The notes under the pieces: generated by a model
The model's input: only the letters and a program-made list of their open reading frames with translations
Told to the model about the DNA's origin: nothing
The model's database searches: none
Shown here: one piece after another, positions 1 to 8,570 of the stretch
Numbering within the stretch: the first letter of the stretch is position 1
Layout: each line of letters starts with the position of its first letter
DNA from: Brevundimonas sp.
GTDB lineage: Bacteria > Pseudomonadota > Alphaproteobacteria > Caulobacterales > Caulobacteraceae
Reading direction: 5' to 3'
NCBI RefSeq assembly: GCF_016463485.1
Contig: NZ_JAEMRD010000019.1
Span: 1 to 36,389, forward strand
DNA length: 36,389 nucleotides
Made by a program: the position numbers and the translations under genes

Positions 1-1107
1 GGCTCCGTCGAACCCGACGGTGAAGACGTGGGCGTCCGACCCCTTCAGCGCCTCGAAGAACCCGCCCGCATCCTTGTTGGCCAGCATCCCGACGATCAGG
101 GCCAGGGGGCGCGGTGCCTTGGCCTGACGGTCGGTCAGGGCCTGGGCCAGGGCCAGACCCGCATGCGGATTATGCCCGCCGTCCAGCCACAGCTCGGCCC
201 CCCCTTGGTCGCCTGGGGCCGCGCGCGCCGCCTCGGCGTAAGGCCCCGCCGTCAACCGCTGCATCCGCGCCGGCCACCGTACGGTCCGGAGCCCTTCCGC
301 GATCGCGTCCTCGGGCAGGTCCAGTTCCAGCGCCACAGCGACCGCCAGTCCCGCATTGTCGATCTGGTGGGCCCCGAACAGGGCCGGAGCCGGCAGGTCG
401 AGGAACCGCTCCAGGTCCTGGAACACCATTCCGCCCCGCTCGCCCCAGGCGTCGAAATCGGTGCCCATCACCGTCAGGGGCGAGGCGACCCGACCGGCTG
501 CCTTCTCGATCACGGCCATGGCCGTCTCCGACTGGCGCGCTACGATGCCCCGGGCCCCGGCTTTCAGGATGCCTGCCTTCTCTCCGGCCACGGCCTCGAT
601 CGTGGTGCCCAGGAACTCGGCATGGTCCAGATCGACGGGTGCGATCACGCTGACCAGGGGCCGTTCAATGACGTTGGTGGCGTCCAGCGATCCGCCCAGG
701 CCGACCTCGACGATGGCCAGGTCGGCGGGAACGTCCGCCATGGCCAGGAAGGCGGCGGCCGTGGTGCTTTCGAACACCGTCGCCTGCACGCCCCGCACCG
801 CCTCGATCCGGTCCAGGATCGCCTCCAGCCGCGCGTCGTCGATCAGCCGTCCCGCCAGCCGGATCCGCTCGTTGAACCGCACCAGATGCGGCGAGGTATA
901 GGTGTGGACCCGCAGACCCGCCGCCTCGGCCATCGCCCGGATGAAGGCGACCGTCGATCCCTTGCCATTGGTACCGGCCACATGGATCACCGGCGGCAGC
1001 CGATGCTGCGGCTCGCCCAGCACGGCCAGCAGGGTGCGCATCCGGTCCAGCGACAGGTCGATCTTCTGCGGGTGGCGCAGGCGCAGGCGTTCCGAGATCG
1101 GGTCCAT
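1..1107 (-). CDS. folC: Bifunctional folylpolyglutamate synthase/dihydrofolate synthase, 3' end cut off
   Basis: Adds glutamate to dihydropteroate and to reduced folates using ATP, in the cytoplasm. Reading the minus strand from the ATG at 1107 gives an open frame with no stop down to base 1, so the C-terminus (roughly 60 residues of a usual ~430) lies outside the window. The N-terminus MDPISERLRLRHPQKIDLSLDR is followed by the ATP-binding loop HVAGTNGKGSTVAFIRA and then TSPHLVRFNERIR, both hallmarks of FolC. Further motifs are VEVGLGGSLDATN, the metal-site region VDLDHAEFLG, FGAHQIDNAGLA and LDGGHNPHAG. It lies 58 bp downstream of the heparinase-like gene on the same strand. No defect is visible in the part present. 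Confidence 0.95.
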   Translation of the reverse strand, partial: MDPISERLRLRHPQKIDLSLDRMRTLLAVLGEPQHRLPPVIHVAGTNGKGSTVAFIRAMAEAAGLRVHTYTSPHLVRFNERIRLAGRLIDDARLEAILDRIEAVRGVQATVFESTTAAAFLAMADVPADLAIVEVGLGGSLDATNVIERPLVSVIAPVDLDHAEFLGTTIEAVAGEKAGILKAGARGIVARQSETAMAVIEKAAGRVASPLTVMGTDFDAWGERGGMVFQDLERFLDLPAPALFGAHQIDNAGLAVAVALELDLPEDAIAEGLRTVRWPARMQRLTAGPYAEAARAAPGDQGGAELWLDGGHNPHAGLALAQALTDRQAKAPRPLALIVGMLANKDAGGFFEALKGSDAHVFTVGFDGA

Positions 1108-1165
1108 GGTCCAAGCCGTATGGGCGGATGCCGGCGACTTCAAGTCTGCGGCACGCAAGCCCCCG

Positions 1166-2998
1166 TCAGACCGGATCGCCCGCCGCCCCGGCCGGGCTCA
1201 GCTTCCAGCGGATCTTGGTCTCGGCGTCGGTGCGGGCCGAGCCACGCACGACGATCTGAAGCGAGCGCCGGGTCAGGCCTTCGTCAATGTGGACGCTGGG
1301 CTCGATCGCCACGTCCGGCCCGTCGGTCCTGAACCACCAGCCCCGGCCGGAATGGCCGCGCAACAGGATCGAGCGGCGGTCACGGGCCAGGGAAGCCTGC
1401 ACCCCCGGCTCCAGATGGAAACGCACCGCATAGGGGGCGGCGATGGCGCGGACGACGTCGCCCTCGACATGGCTGGGGGCCGGATGCAGCCGTTCCTCGG
1501 CGCGAAGCTCGTCCAGCCTCTGATCCAGATAGAGGCGGCGCTGGTGCAGCAGGCCGAAGGGCACGGCCCAGCCGTCGTGCTCCATCTCCAGCCAGACGGC
1601 ACCCTCCGCCTCGCGATGTTCGGCGCCGACGTGGATCGGGCGGCCGATCAGGCGCGGTCCCAGAAGCTCGCCCTTCCACCCGCCGAGGGGATCGCCCAGC
1701 GACTGTTCCCCGAGCGTCAGGGTCGAATGGCCGGGGGTCAGGCGCAGGGCCTGTCGATCCGCGGCGCGCGGGCTCCAGCCGCAGCCGGTGACGATCCGGT
1801 CTCGGCCACAGGCGATCTCCAGCGCCAGGGGCTGGGCGCAGGCGGCCTCGCCCCAGGCCCCGTGCGCGGGCCGGGCGGTGTCGGCGACGACGGTCAGCAG
1901 CGCCCCGTGGATGCGACGCAGGCCGCCGACGCTGCCGGCGATCGGGGCCCTAGCGGCCTCGGTCTGGGACCAGTCGTCGTGCGCTCGGGCGGCGGCGACA
2001 AGGACCGCCTGGCTGGGCCCACCGCCCTGGAAGCTGGTCAGCCGGCCGTCGGGCAGGGTCTGGACGCGCAGGGCCGCCGTCAGCCGCTGGATGGCCCCGC
2101 CGATGGATTCCGGCGAGGTCTCCGACAACTGCGAGAGGGCATCCTCGAGCGTCAGCAGGTCCAGCAGCAGGGCCAGACCCGCCTCCGGATTGCGGGAGGC
2201 ATGGCCACCGTCGCCCGCCACGGTGGCGCGCAGGGCCCCGGCCAGGGCGTGGATGGCACGCTTGCGCAGGGACGCCCCGGAGGGTCCGGCGATGACGCAA
2301 CCCGCGACGGCGGCGGCGACCATCCGCTCGGCCTTTCCGGCCAAGCCGCCGGGCGGACGCAGCAGCTGGCGCGCCTGACGGCCCAGGATGTCGATCAGCC
2401 GCTGACGCTCGGCCTCGGTGGCGACCCCGCCCAGCTTGCGGGCGGCGCACGACAGGTTGAACACCCGCCGCGACAGGATCTCGGGGCCCCAGGCGAAGGG
2501 CGACCAGCGCGCGAAATGGTCGGCCCACAGCAGGGTCAGCCGCAGGGCCTCGCGCGCGCCCTTCTCGCCCTGCGTCATCAGGCCGGGCAGCCAGGCGAAG
2601 GCATGCAGATCGACCGCAAAGGCCTTGGTCGGACAGGGCCGGTCCCAGACGTCGCCGCCGGCCTCGACCTCGAGCGTCGAGCCGGCCAGGGTCGCGCGGC
2701 CGGACAGCAGCGCCTTGCCGACCTGGGCGTCGGCGGGACGGAAATCGCGCGGGGTCGCCGAGAAGGCCGTGGCCTTGGCCCCCTTCAGCGTCAGCGTATA
2801 GCCCGGCAGGCCATAGAGCTCGATCCACATCTGGCGGGTCAGCATCCGCCCGGCGATGGCGGGCCACAGGGTCGGGCCGGTGTGGGGACCACCGGCGCGG
2901 ACAGGGGTGCGGACGGGTGCCCCACGCAGGCCGGGGATGGCCCCGGGTGCGGGAGCCTCGGCCTCTGTGGCGCGGCGCGCGAAGGGGCTCAAGGCCAT
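1166..2998 (-). CDS. Heparinase II/III family protein
   Basis: 610 residues with the two-part build of alphaproteobacterial heparinase II/III-like proteins. An alpha-helical N-terminal half (about 1-300; WADHFARWSPFAWGPEILSRR near 165) is followed by a beta-rich C-terminal half (about 370-600; WLEMEHDGWAVPFGLLHQRR and the late RGHSGRGWWFRTDG). Family members are lyases of uronate-containing polysaccharides, but the substrate here cannot be told. No signal peptide is obvious at MALSPFARRATE. The ATG at 2998 is separated by one base from the rpe stop at 3000-3002, so the two genes are almost certainly co-transcribed. I recall this pairing with rpe in other Caulobacterales, which suggests an old link of unknown meaning. 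Family confidence is good; specificity is unknown. Confidence 0.88.
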   Translation of the reverse strand: MALSPFARRATEAEAPAPGAIPGLRGAPVRTPVRAGGPHTGPTLWPAIAGRMLTRQMWIELYGLPGYTLTLKGAKATAFSATPRDFRPADAQVGKALLSGRATLAGSTLEVEAGGDVWDRPCPTKAFAVDLHAFAWLPGLMTQGEKGAREALRLTLLWADHFARWSPFAWGPEILSRRVFNLSCAARKLGGVATEAERQRLIDILGRQARQLLRPPGGLAGKAERMVAAAVAGCVIAGPSGASLRKRAIHALAGALRATVAGDGGHASRNPEAGLALLLDLLTLEDALSQLSETSPESIGGAIQRLTAALRVQTLPDGRLTSFQGGGPSQAVLVAAARAHDDWSQTEAARAPIAGSVGGLRRIHGALLTVVADTARPAHGAWGEAACAQPLALEIACGRDRIVTGCGWSPRAADRQALRLTPGHSTLTLGEQSLGDPLGGWKGELLGPRLIGRPIHVGAEHREAEGAVWLEMEHDGWAVPFGLLHQRRLYLDQRLDELRAEERLHPAPSHVEGDVVRAIAAPYAVRFHLEPGVQASLARDRRSILLRGHSGRGWWFRTDGPDVAIEPSVHIDEGLTRRSLQIVVRGSARTDAETKIRWKLSPAGAAGDPV

Positions 2999-2999
2999 C

Positions 3000-3662
3000 T
3001 CAGACGGCCTTCAGGGCCGCGATATTGGCGGCGTAGGCGGATGGCCCGCCCCGGAAGACGGCGGTCCCGGCCACCAGGGCATCGGCTCCGGCAGCGACGC
3101 AGGCGGCGGCGTTCGCGGCAGTCACGCCCCCGTCGACCTGGAGGTGTGCCTTGGATCCGGCGGCGTCGAGCAGGGCGCGGGCCCGTTCGATCTTGCGATA
3201 GGAGGCGTCGATAAAAGCCTGGCCGCCGAAGCCGGGATTGACCGACATGATCAGCACCAGATCGACCAGGTCGATGACGTCCTCCAGCAGGCCCAGCGGC
3301 GTGCCCGGGTTGAACACCACCCCCGCCCTGGCCCCCAGCTGACGAATCCGGCCCAGCGTCCGGTGCAGATGCGGACCGCTTTCGGGATGAACCGTCAGGA
3401 TATCAGCCCCCGCCTCACGATACGCCTCAAGCCAGGGATCGACAGGCGCGACCATCAGGTGGACGTCGAACGGCAGGGTCGTATGCGACCGCAGGGCCTT
3501 CACCACGTCGGGGCCGATTGTGATGTTGGGCACGAAATGGCCGTCCATCACATCGACATGGACCCAGTCGGCCCCCGCCGCCTCGATGGCGGCGACCTCC
3601 GCCCCCAGCTTTGCAAAGTCGCTGGCCAGGATGGACGGGCAGATCAGGGGCGCGCGGGTCAT
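3000..3662 (-). CDS. rpe: Ribulose-phosphate 3-epimerase
   Basis: Interconverts D-ribulose 5-phosphate and D-xylulose 5-phosphate in the pentose phosphate pathway. The 220-residue length is normal for this TIM-barrel enzyme. Signature segments are CPSILASDFAKLG at the N-terminus, WVHVDVMDGHFVPNITIGP with the metal-binding His and catalytic Asp, FDVHLMV, LIMSVNPGFGGQ, and HLQVDGGV with the second catalytic Asp. GADALVAGTAVF forms the phosphate site. It is first of a minus-strand pair with the heparinase-like gene. A 410-bp gene-free gap lies upstream and should hold the promoter. Confidence 0.97.
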   Translation of the reverse strand: MTRAPLICPSILASDFAKLGAEVAAIEAAGADWVHVDVMDGHFVPNITIGPDVVKALRSHTTLPFDVHLMVAPVDPWLEAYREAGADILTVHPESGPHLHRTLGRIRQLGARAGVVFNPGTPLGLLEDVIDLVDLVLIMSVNPGFGGQAFIDASYRKIERARALLDAAGSKAHLQVDGGVTAANAAACVAAGADALVAGTAVFRGGPSAYAANIAALKAV

Positions 3663-4072
3663 GGTCAGGGGATAGGGCGCGTCGCCGGATCGGGCAAGCG
3701 GGGGCCTGTTTCAGACAGAGCAAACGCTTCAGATCAAAGACCTCCCAATCCCGAGCCTACCCCTCCGTGGAAAGGGCCCATGCGGACGTCAGCGTGCCGC
3801 GCCGTTTGGCGGTGGCGGTCCAAGAAACAGGCCGCCAAACCGCCAAACCGCCACGGCGGCTCCAAACAAATCAACGACTTGCGTTTCAGAGACCGAACCC
3901 ACGGCCACACGGCGTCGCCGCGATGTCCTGCAATTTCAAAGACCGTGGCGGAGAAGTGGGGAAGATTGGGTCGAGCCGCAAGGGAAAATAGGAAAATAAT
4001 CATCTCGCGGGGACAGGAGAGAGGATCGGCTTGCCGATGCCGCGCCTCGATCAAGCAAAAGCGATCGCGGTG
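3663..4072. other. 410-bp intergenic gap with lower GC and a strong stem-loop
   Basis: No convincing gene lies between the rpe start and the stop of the dienelactone hydrolase gene. Frames that stay open here read as unstructured Arg/Pro/Cys-rich text. The stretch is AT-richer than its neighbours, especially around 3970-4010, and contains a near-perfect hairpin at 3804-3848. It should hold the rpe promoter and the 3' end of the hydrolase transcript. I could not pick out a convincing -35/-10 pair. Confidence 0.6.
3804..3848. repeat. Long imperfect stem-loop with an octamer repeat
   Basis: GTTTGGCGG at 3804-3812 pairs with CCGCCAAAC at 3840-3848. Inside it, TGGCGG at 3813-3818 pairs with CCGCCA at 3832-3837, and two further C-G pairs close an 8-base A-rich loop at 3822-3829. 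The right arm extends into a direct octamer repeat (CCGCCAAA twice, then CCGCCA, 3832-3853), and a further CCGCC/GGCGG pair follows. There is no T-run on either side, so it is not a clean intrinsic terminator. Confidence 0.6.
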
Positions 4073-4972
4073 CTACTTCAACTTCGCCTCGAACACGCCC
4101 AGCAGTTTGCTCCAGCCGTCGGCGGCGTCGGCCGCGTTGTAGCTTGCGCGATAGTCGGCGTGGAAGCCGTGCTGGGCGTCGGGATAGACGTCGATGCGGC
4201 TGTCGGTCTTGCCGGCCGCGGTGAGGGCCGCGTTCATGGCCTCGACGGCCGTCAGGGGGATGCCCTGGTCCTGACCGCCGTACAGGCCCAGCACGGGGGC
4301 CTTCAGGTCCTTGGCCAGGTCGACGGGCCAGGGCGCACCGGCCGCGACCTGTTCCGGCGTGGCGGTGGACGACGGTGCCAGCTGACCGTACCAGGCGACA
4401 CCGGCGTCGATCTGGGCGAAGCGGGCGCAGGCCTGCCAGACGACCTTGCCGCCCCAGCAATAGCCGGTAATGCCGATCTTGTCGGTGGCCCAGGACTGGG
4501 CGGCGACCCAGTCCAGCGTGGCCGACACGTCGCCCATGACCTGTTCGTATTTGGCCTGGCTGACGATGGTGCGGATCTGGGCGAAGTCGGACAGGGGTGC
4601 CGGGTCGGCGACGCGCACGAAGAAGGCCGGGGCGATGGCGGCATAGCCGGCCTTGGCCAGCCGGCGGCAGATGTCCTCGATATAGGCGTGGACGCCGAAG
4701 ATTTCGGACGCGACGATCACCACCGGGAAGGGTCCCGCGCCCTCGGGCCGGGCGACATAGGCCGGAAGCGCGAAGCCGTCCGGGGCCGGATAGGTGACGT
4801 CAGCGGCGACCAGTCCGGCGGTGTCGGTGACCACCGGGGTCGCGCTCTGGGCCAGGGCGGCGACGGCGTATCCGCTGAAGAACAGGCCGCCTACGGCACC
4901 GACCCCCAGGGTCCGGCGCGAGAATTTCAGGTCGTCGGCGGTCTGGCCTTCGGGACGGATCAGGACGGTCAT
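4073..4972 (-). CDS. Dienelactone hydrolase family protein, probably Tat-exported
   Basis: 299-residue alpha/beta hydrolase. The nucleophile motif is GITGYCWGGK with Cys as nucleophile, as in dienelactone hydrolases, and DAQHGFHADYR near the C-terminus carries the catalytic His. The N-terminus has FSRRTLGVGAVGG followed by a hydrophobic stretch ending near ALAQS (residues 18-43), a twin-arginine signal. The protein therefore probably acts in the periplasm, unlike the cytoplasmic catabolic enzymes. The frame stays open upstream to 5365, but that part overlaps xth and reads as non-coding, so the ATG at 4972 is chosen because it places the Tat signal at the N-terminus. No ring-cleavage genes lie nearby, so the substrate is unknown. 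Confidence 0.88.
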   Translation of the reverse strand: MTVLIRPEGQTADDLKFSRRTLGVGAVGGLFFSGYAVAALAQSATPVVTDTAGLVAADVTYPAPDGFALPAYVARPEGAGPFPVVIVASEIFGVHAYIEDICRRLAKAGYAAIAPAFFVRVADPAPLSDFAQIRTIVSQAKYEQVMGDVSATLDWVAAQSWATDKIGITGYCWGGKVVWQACARFAQIDAGVAWYGQLAPSSTATPEQVAAGAPWPVDLAKDLKAPVLGLYGGQDQGIPLTAVEAMNAALTAAGKTDSRIDVYPDAQHGFHADYRASYNAADAADGWSKLLGVFEAKLK

Positions 4973-5108
4973 CAGGGGGCTCCGGGTGGTCGACTGGGGT
5001 TGAGGCAAGTCTGCGCCCGGCAGGGAAAGCCGTCGAGACCCCAACCCGTTCCATGCGACGATAGGCGCGGGGTCGCGCCCGGTGCGGCGGGCCGCTAGAA
5101 GCGGGGCC

Positions 5109-5906
5109 ATGACCCTGCGCATCGCCACCTGGAACATCAATTCGGTCCGCCTGCGCATCGACCAGGTGGCGCGGTTCGTGGCCGAGAGCGGGACCGACAT
5201 CCTGTGCCTGCAGGAAATCAAATGCCTGGAGGACCAGTTTCCCAGGAACGCCTTTGCCGAGATGGGGATGCCGCACCTGAAGATCGCGGGCCAGAAGGGC
5301 TGGCACGGGGTGGCCATCGCCTCGAAGCTGCCGATCGAGGACAGCCAGACCTTCCAGGCCTGCAAGCTCGGCCATGCTCGGTGCGTGTCGGGGCTGATCG
5401 CCGGGGTCGATGTCCAGAACTTCTACATCCCGGCGGGCGGCGACCTGCCCGACCGGGAGCTGAACGCCAAGTTCGATCACAAGATGGATTTCTATGAGCA
5501 GCTGACCGAGACGGTCGAGCGTCAGGACCGGTCGCGGCGACTGCTGATGTGCGGCGACTTCAACATCGCGCCCAGTGAGTTCGACGTCTGGAACCACAAA
5601 TACATGTCCAAGGTGGTCAGCCACACGCCGGGCGAGGTCCAGACGCTGAATCGGCTTCAGGCCGCGGGCGGGTTCGCCGATGTGGTCCGCGACGCCTTTC
5701 CCGAGCCGCAGAAGCTGGCGTCATGGTGGAGCTATCGCGCCCAGGATTTCAGGGTGTCGCAGAGGGGCCTGAGGCTCGACCACATCTGGACCTCGCCGGG
5801 ACTGACCCCGTCGGTGGTGCCGGGATCGGCGACCATCCACGAACCGGTGCGCGCCTGGGAGCAGCCCAGCGACCACTGCCCGATCACGGTCGATCTGGAC
5901 GTCTGA
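5109..5906 (+). CDS. xth: Exodeoxyribonuclease III (AP endonuclease family)
   Basis: 265-residue Mg-dependent nuclease of the exonuclease III/AP endonuclease family. These enzymes cut DNA at abasic sites and degrade double-stranded DNA 3' to 5' in base-excision repair. Catalytic landmarks: TWNINSVRLR at the N-terminus, LCLQEIKC with the metal-binding Glu36, CGDFNIAPSEFDVWN with the Asp/Asn pair, LDHIWTS, and the C-terminal PSDHCPI with the catalytic Asp-His. The ATG at 5109 gives the canonical MTLRIATWNINS start; an in-frame start at 5082 would only add an Arg-rich leader. It is divergent from the hydrolase gene and its stop lies 3 bp from the convergent ispG stop. Confidence 0.95.
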   Translation: MTLRIATWNINSVRLRIDQVARFVAESGTDILCLQEIKCLEDQFPRNAFAEMGMPHLKIAGQKGWHGVAIASKLPIEDSQTFQACKLGHARCVSGLIAGVDVQNFYIPAGGDLPDRELNAKFDHKMDFYEQLTETVERQDRSRRLLMCGDFNIAPSEFDVWNHKYMSKVVSHTPGEVQTLNRLQAAGGFADVVRDAFPEPQKLASWWSYRAQDFRVSQRGLRLDHIWTSPGLTPSVVPGSATIHEPVRAWEQPSDHCPITVDLDV

Positions 5907-5909
5907 AGG

Positions 5910-7046
5910 CTATTCGGCGGCTTCGAGGGCCAGCTTGGCGGCATCCAGTTCGGCGGCCTTGGCCTCGACCAGGCTGACGATGTGGTCGACCATCTCGCCG
6001 TTGGCCAGTTTGTGGGCGATCTTGCCGTTCAGATAGACCATGCCCGACCCCGCCCCGCCGCCGGTGAAGCCGACGTCGGTATAAAGGGCCTCGCCCGGGC
6101 CGTTGACGACACAGCCGATGATCGACAGCGACATCGGCGTGGCGATGTGGGCCAGCTTTTCTTCCAGGATGCCGACCGTCTCGATGACGTTGAACCCCTG
6201 ACGGGCGCAAGACGGACAGGCGATGATGTTGATGCCCCGGTGGCGCAGGCCCAGCGACTTCAGAATGTCGAAGCCGACCTTGATCTCCTCGACCGGATCG
6301 GCGGCGAGACTGACCCGGATGGTGTCGCCGATCCCGGCCCACAGCATGTTGCCCATGCCGATGGCGGACTTGATCGTGCCGGTGCGCAGCGGCCCGGCCT
6401 CGGTGACGCCGAGGTGCAGCGGGCAGTCGATGACCTCGGCCAGCTGCTGATAGGCGGCGACCGTCAGGAAGGGGTCCGACGCCTTCACAGAGATCTTGAA
6501 CTCGTGGAAGTCGTGGTCCTGGAGGATGCGGGCGTGGTTGAGGGCACTCTCGACCATGGCGTCGGGGCAGGGCTCGCCGTATTTTTCCAGCAGTTCCTTT
6601 TCCAGCGAGCCGGCGTTGACGCCGATGCGCATGGAGCAGCCGTGGTCCTTGGCCGCCTGGATGACGTCGCGGACGCGGCTGGCATTGCCGATATTGCCCG
6701 GATTGATCCGCAGACAGGCGGCGCCGGCCTCTGCGGCCTCGATGCCGCGCTTGTAATGGAAGTGGATGTCGGCGACGAGCGGCACCCTGGCGGCGCGGGC
6801 GATGGTCTTGAAGGCGGCGGTCGAATCCTCGTCGGGGCAGGAGACGCGGACGATGTCGGCCCCGGCCTCTTCAAGCTCGCGGATCTGGCCGATGGTGGCG
6901 TTGGCGTCGGACGTCGGGGTGTTGGTCATCGACTGGACGCTGATCGGCGCGTCGCCGCCGACCGGCACATTGCCGACCATGATCTGGCGGCTCTTGCGAC
7001 GCTCGATATGGCGCCAGGGACGGATGTGGGAGTGATCTGCGCTCAT
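5910..7046 (-). CDS. ispG: 4-hydroxy-3-methylbut-2-en-1-yl diphosphate synthase (GcpE)
   Basis: 378 residues. Converts 2-C-methyl-D-erythritol 2,4-cyclodiphosphate to HMBPP in the MEP isoprenoid pathway and carries a [4Fe-4S] cluster. The N-terminal TIM-barrel part shows [24 protein letters not shown] and ADIHFHYK. The C-terminal cluster domain has CPSC (Cys277, Cys280) and GCVVNGPGE (Cys312, Glu319), so all cluster ligands are present. It lacks the large insertion of plant and chlamydial forms. Upstream on the same strand is a RodZ-like gene, an order also seen in Escherichia coli (rodZ before ispG). A palindromic repeat occupies most of the 210 bp between them, so coupling here may be loose. 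Confidence 0.97.
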   Translation of the reverse strand: MSADHSHIRPWRHIERRKSRQIMVGNVPVGGDAPISVQSMTNTPTSDANATIGQIRELEEAGADIVRVSCPDEDSTAAFKTIARAARVPLVADIHFHYKRGIEAAEAGAACLRINPGNIGNASRVRDVIQAAKDHGCSMRIGVNAGSLEKELLEKYGEPCPDAMVESALNHARILQDHDFHEFKISVKASDPFLTVAAYQQLAEVIDCPLHLGVTEAGPLRTGTIKSAIGMGNMLWAGIGDTIRVSLAADPVEEIKVGFDILKSLGLRHRGINIIACPSCARQGFNVIETVGILEEKLAHIATPMSLSIIGCVVNGPGEALYTDVGFTGGGAGSGMVYLNGKIAHKLANGEMVDHIVSLVEAKAAELDAAKLALEAAE

Positions 7047-7095
7047 GACGGCATCAAGATAGGCGCTTTATCGTGGCGGGGCCATGACGGTCCGT

Positions 7096-7250
7096 CTCCT
7101 CCCCGTTCGCCGCTTGGCGAATGGGGAGCCATCGACTCCGAAGGGGTGGAGGGGCTCTGAAAGCACGCACCGTGTCTGGGGGGAAGAACCCCTCCGTCAC
7201 GACGCTGAAGAAGCGCCGCGCCACCTCCCCATGCTTCGCACGGGGAGGAG
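7096..7250. repeat. MITE-like palindromic repeat, family A, copy 1
   Basis: About 155 bp bounded by perfect 9-base terminal inverted repeats (CTCCTCCCC at 7096 and GGGGAGGAG ending at 7250). It contains three nested or adjacent hairpins: a left one around CCTTGGCG-like sequence, a middle one pairing GGAGGGG with CCCCTCC, and a right one around GCTTCGC. A second copy, matching in blocks over its whole length, is at 25447-25595. It lies between ispG and the rodZ-like gene. Short frames inside it (containing VWGEEPLR in both copies) are repeat artefacts and not genes. Confidence 0.85.
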
Positions 7251-7256
7251 ACGGGG

Positions 7257-8330
7257 TCACTGCGCCTGAACCGCCGTATTGAACTGTTGCCGCGTCTGCA
7301 CCGCAGCCCGGGCGGCGGCGATCTGGGCGGCTTCGACCTGGGCGGCGGTCTGGCGGGCGAGGGCGGCGGCGCGGGCGTTGAGCTGGCTCAGGGGGCTGAC
7401 GGTGGCGGGAAGCGCGCCGCCGTGTTCGCCGTTCAGATAGACGTCGAAGGCGGCCGGGTCGGAGACGTCCACGGTCGCGGCCAGGTCGATCGGTGCGCGC
7501 CAGGCCTCGCCGGCGGCCATCTGGCGGGCGAACAGGACCTGGCCGTTGGCGGTCGAGACGACCAGCAAGCCCGCCTTTTTCGCCTGAAGCACGACCTGGG
7601 AGGCGGTGGCGGCAGCGCCGTAGATGGCCCCGCGCGGATTGAAGGCCTTCTGAACCGGTCCGGCCTGGGCGGCGGCAGCGGCCGCGACGGCGGCGGGGTC
7701 CGTCGGATCGATGCCGGTCAGCTGGGCCTCGAGGCCCGGGGTGACGTACAGGGTCGGAGTGGTCTGGTCAGCCGGAGCCGGGCGCGGCGCGCCGACGGCG
7801 ACCACCGACTGGCCCGGCACCTGGCCCAGGGACCAGCTTTCGGGGATCTCGGCGATGTCCGACGGGGCCGGGGCATGCATCAGGTTGACGCGCTGGAACA
7901 CGTTCCAGCCGACGACGGCCAGCCCCACGACCAGCACGGCCCCGATCAGTCGGGGCGAATAGCGGCGCACATCCTCGAAAGCGACGCCCACAGGGGCCTG
8001 AAGCGGCACCGAGCCGTCCGGGCTCTCGCGCTTGAACCGCTCGACGGCCAGCTGTTCGTCGAGGCCGAGCGCAGCGGCATAGGCGCGCACATAGCCGATG
8101 GAGAAGACCCGCGACGGCAGGGAGGAAAAGTCGCCCTCCTCCAGCGCCTTGAGGAAGCGGGTGTGGACGCGGGTGATGACGGAGTATTCGGCCAGCGACC
8201 GGCCCGAGGCCTCGCGCGTCGCGCGCAGGCCGGCCCCCAGAGTCGCGGCGTCAGCGATGGAGGGCATGGGGTCCTTCCAGTCCGGATGCGCACGAAACTC
8301 GTCGGGGACAGTCCCCGTATCCAGCGCCAT
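7257..8330 (-). CDS. RodZ-like membrane protein with N-terminal helix-turn-helix
   Basis: 357 residues as drawn. The N-terminal HTH of the RodZ/HTH_25 type (GAGLRATREASGRSLAEYS then FLKALEEGDFSSLPSRVFSIGYVRAYA) is followed by one membrane span (LIGAVLVVGLAVVGWNVF). A Pro/Ala-rich linker then leads to a C-terminal DUF4115-like beta domain, and an Ala/Gln-rich tail ends the protein. In RodZ the HTH binds MreB in the cytoplasm and the C-terminal part is periplasmic, supporting rod shape. Position before ispG supports the family. The start is uncertain. ATG 8330 is used because G/C third-position bias fades further upstream. ATG 8267 has an AAGGA four bases ahead, and the frame stays open to 8504. 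The Ala/Gln tail is longer than I expect. Confidence 0.82.
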   Translation of the reverse strand: MALDTGTVPDEFRAHPDWKDPMPSIADAATLGAGLRATREASGRSLAEYSVITRVHTRFLKALEEGDFSSLPSRVFSIGYVRAYAAALGLDEQLAVERFKRESPDGSVPLQAPVGVAFEDVRRYSPRLIGAVLVVGLAVVGWNVFQRVNLMHAPAPSDIAEIPESWSLGQVPGQSVVAVGAPRPAPADQTTPTLYVTPGLEAQLTGIDPTDPAAVAAAAAAQAGPVQKAFNPRGAIYGAAATASQVVLQAKKAGLLVVSTANGQVLFARQMAAGEAWRAPIDLAATVDVSDPAAFDVYLNGEHGGALPATVSPLSQLNARAAALARQTAAQVEAAQIAAARAAVQTRQQFNTAVQAQ

Positions 8331-8484
8331 TAAGTCAGACCCCACTCTCGACGTTTCCGTTTGGCCCGGAGACGCCGTACTCGACCAGGACGCAAACGAA
8401 ATCACATTCGTCGCCGTCACATCCGTCGATACCATGTCCGGTGTGACATCCGGATCAGCCCCAGCCAATCCGTCGCGTCCGTCT

Positions 8485-8493
8485 TGTGGATAA
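8485..8493 (-). promoter_or_regulatory. Consensus DnaA box
   Basis: The minus strand reads TTATCCACA, the exact consensus 9-mer for DnaA. It lies about 155 bp upstream of the chosen rodZ-like start, in the AT-richer stretch between that gene and ptsP. It is a single site and could be chance. Confidence 0.5.
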
Positions 8494-8570
8494 CCCATTT
8501 GCATCGACGCATCAACGATCTGTTAGCCATGTCCGCTTTTCCCCTGACGCGTGTGCCAGGGCGGGACGGT

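Noticed and set aside
28-1332. Long plus-strand frame over folC
   Set aside because: It is a shadow of folC in GC-rich DNA: Arg/Gly/Gln/Pro-rich, no domains.
902-3214. 770-residue plus-strand frame across the heparinase-like gene
   Set aside because: Low-complexity Gly/Arg/Gln text with no motif, and opposite to a clear family protein.
3734-4054. 106-residue minus frame in the large gap
   Set aside because: No recognisable motif, lower GC bias than real genes, and it runs across the stem-loop.
7047-7256. CRISPR array in repeat-rich gaps
   Set aside because: The repeats are inverted hairpins and not regular direct repeats with spacers.
7084-7269. Short frames with VWGEEPLR at 7084-7269 and 25471-25782
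   Set aside because: They lie within the family A repeat copies; the similarity between them is due to the repeat.
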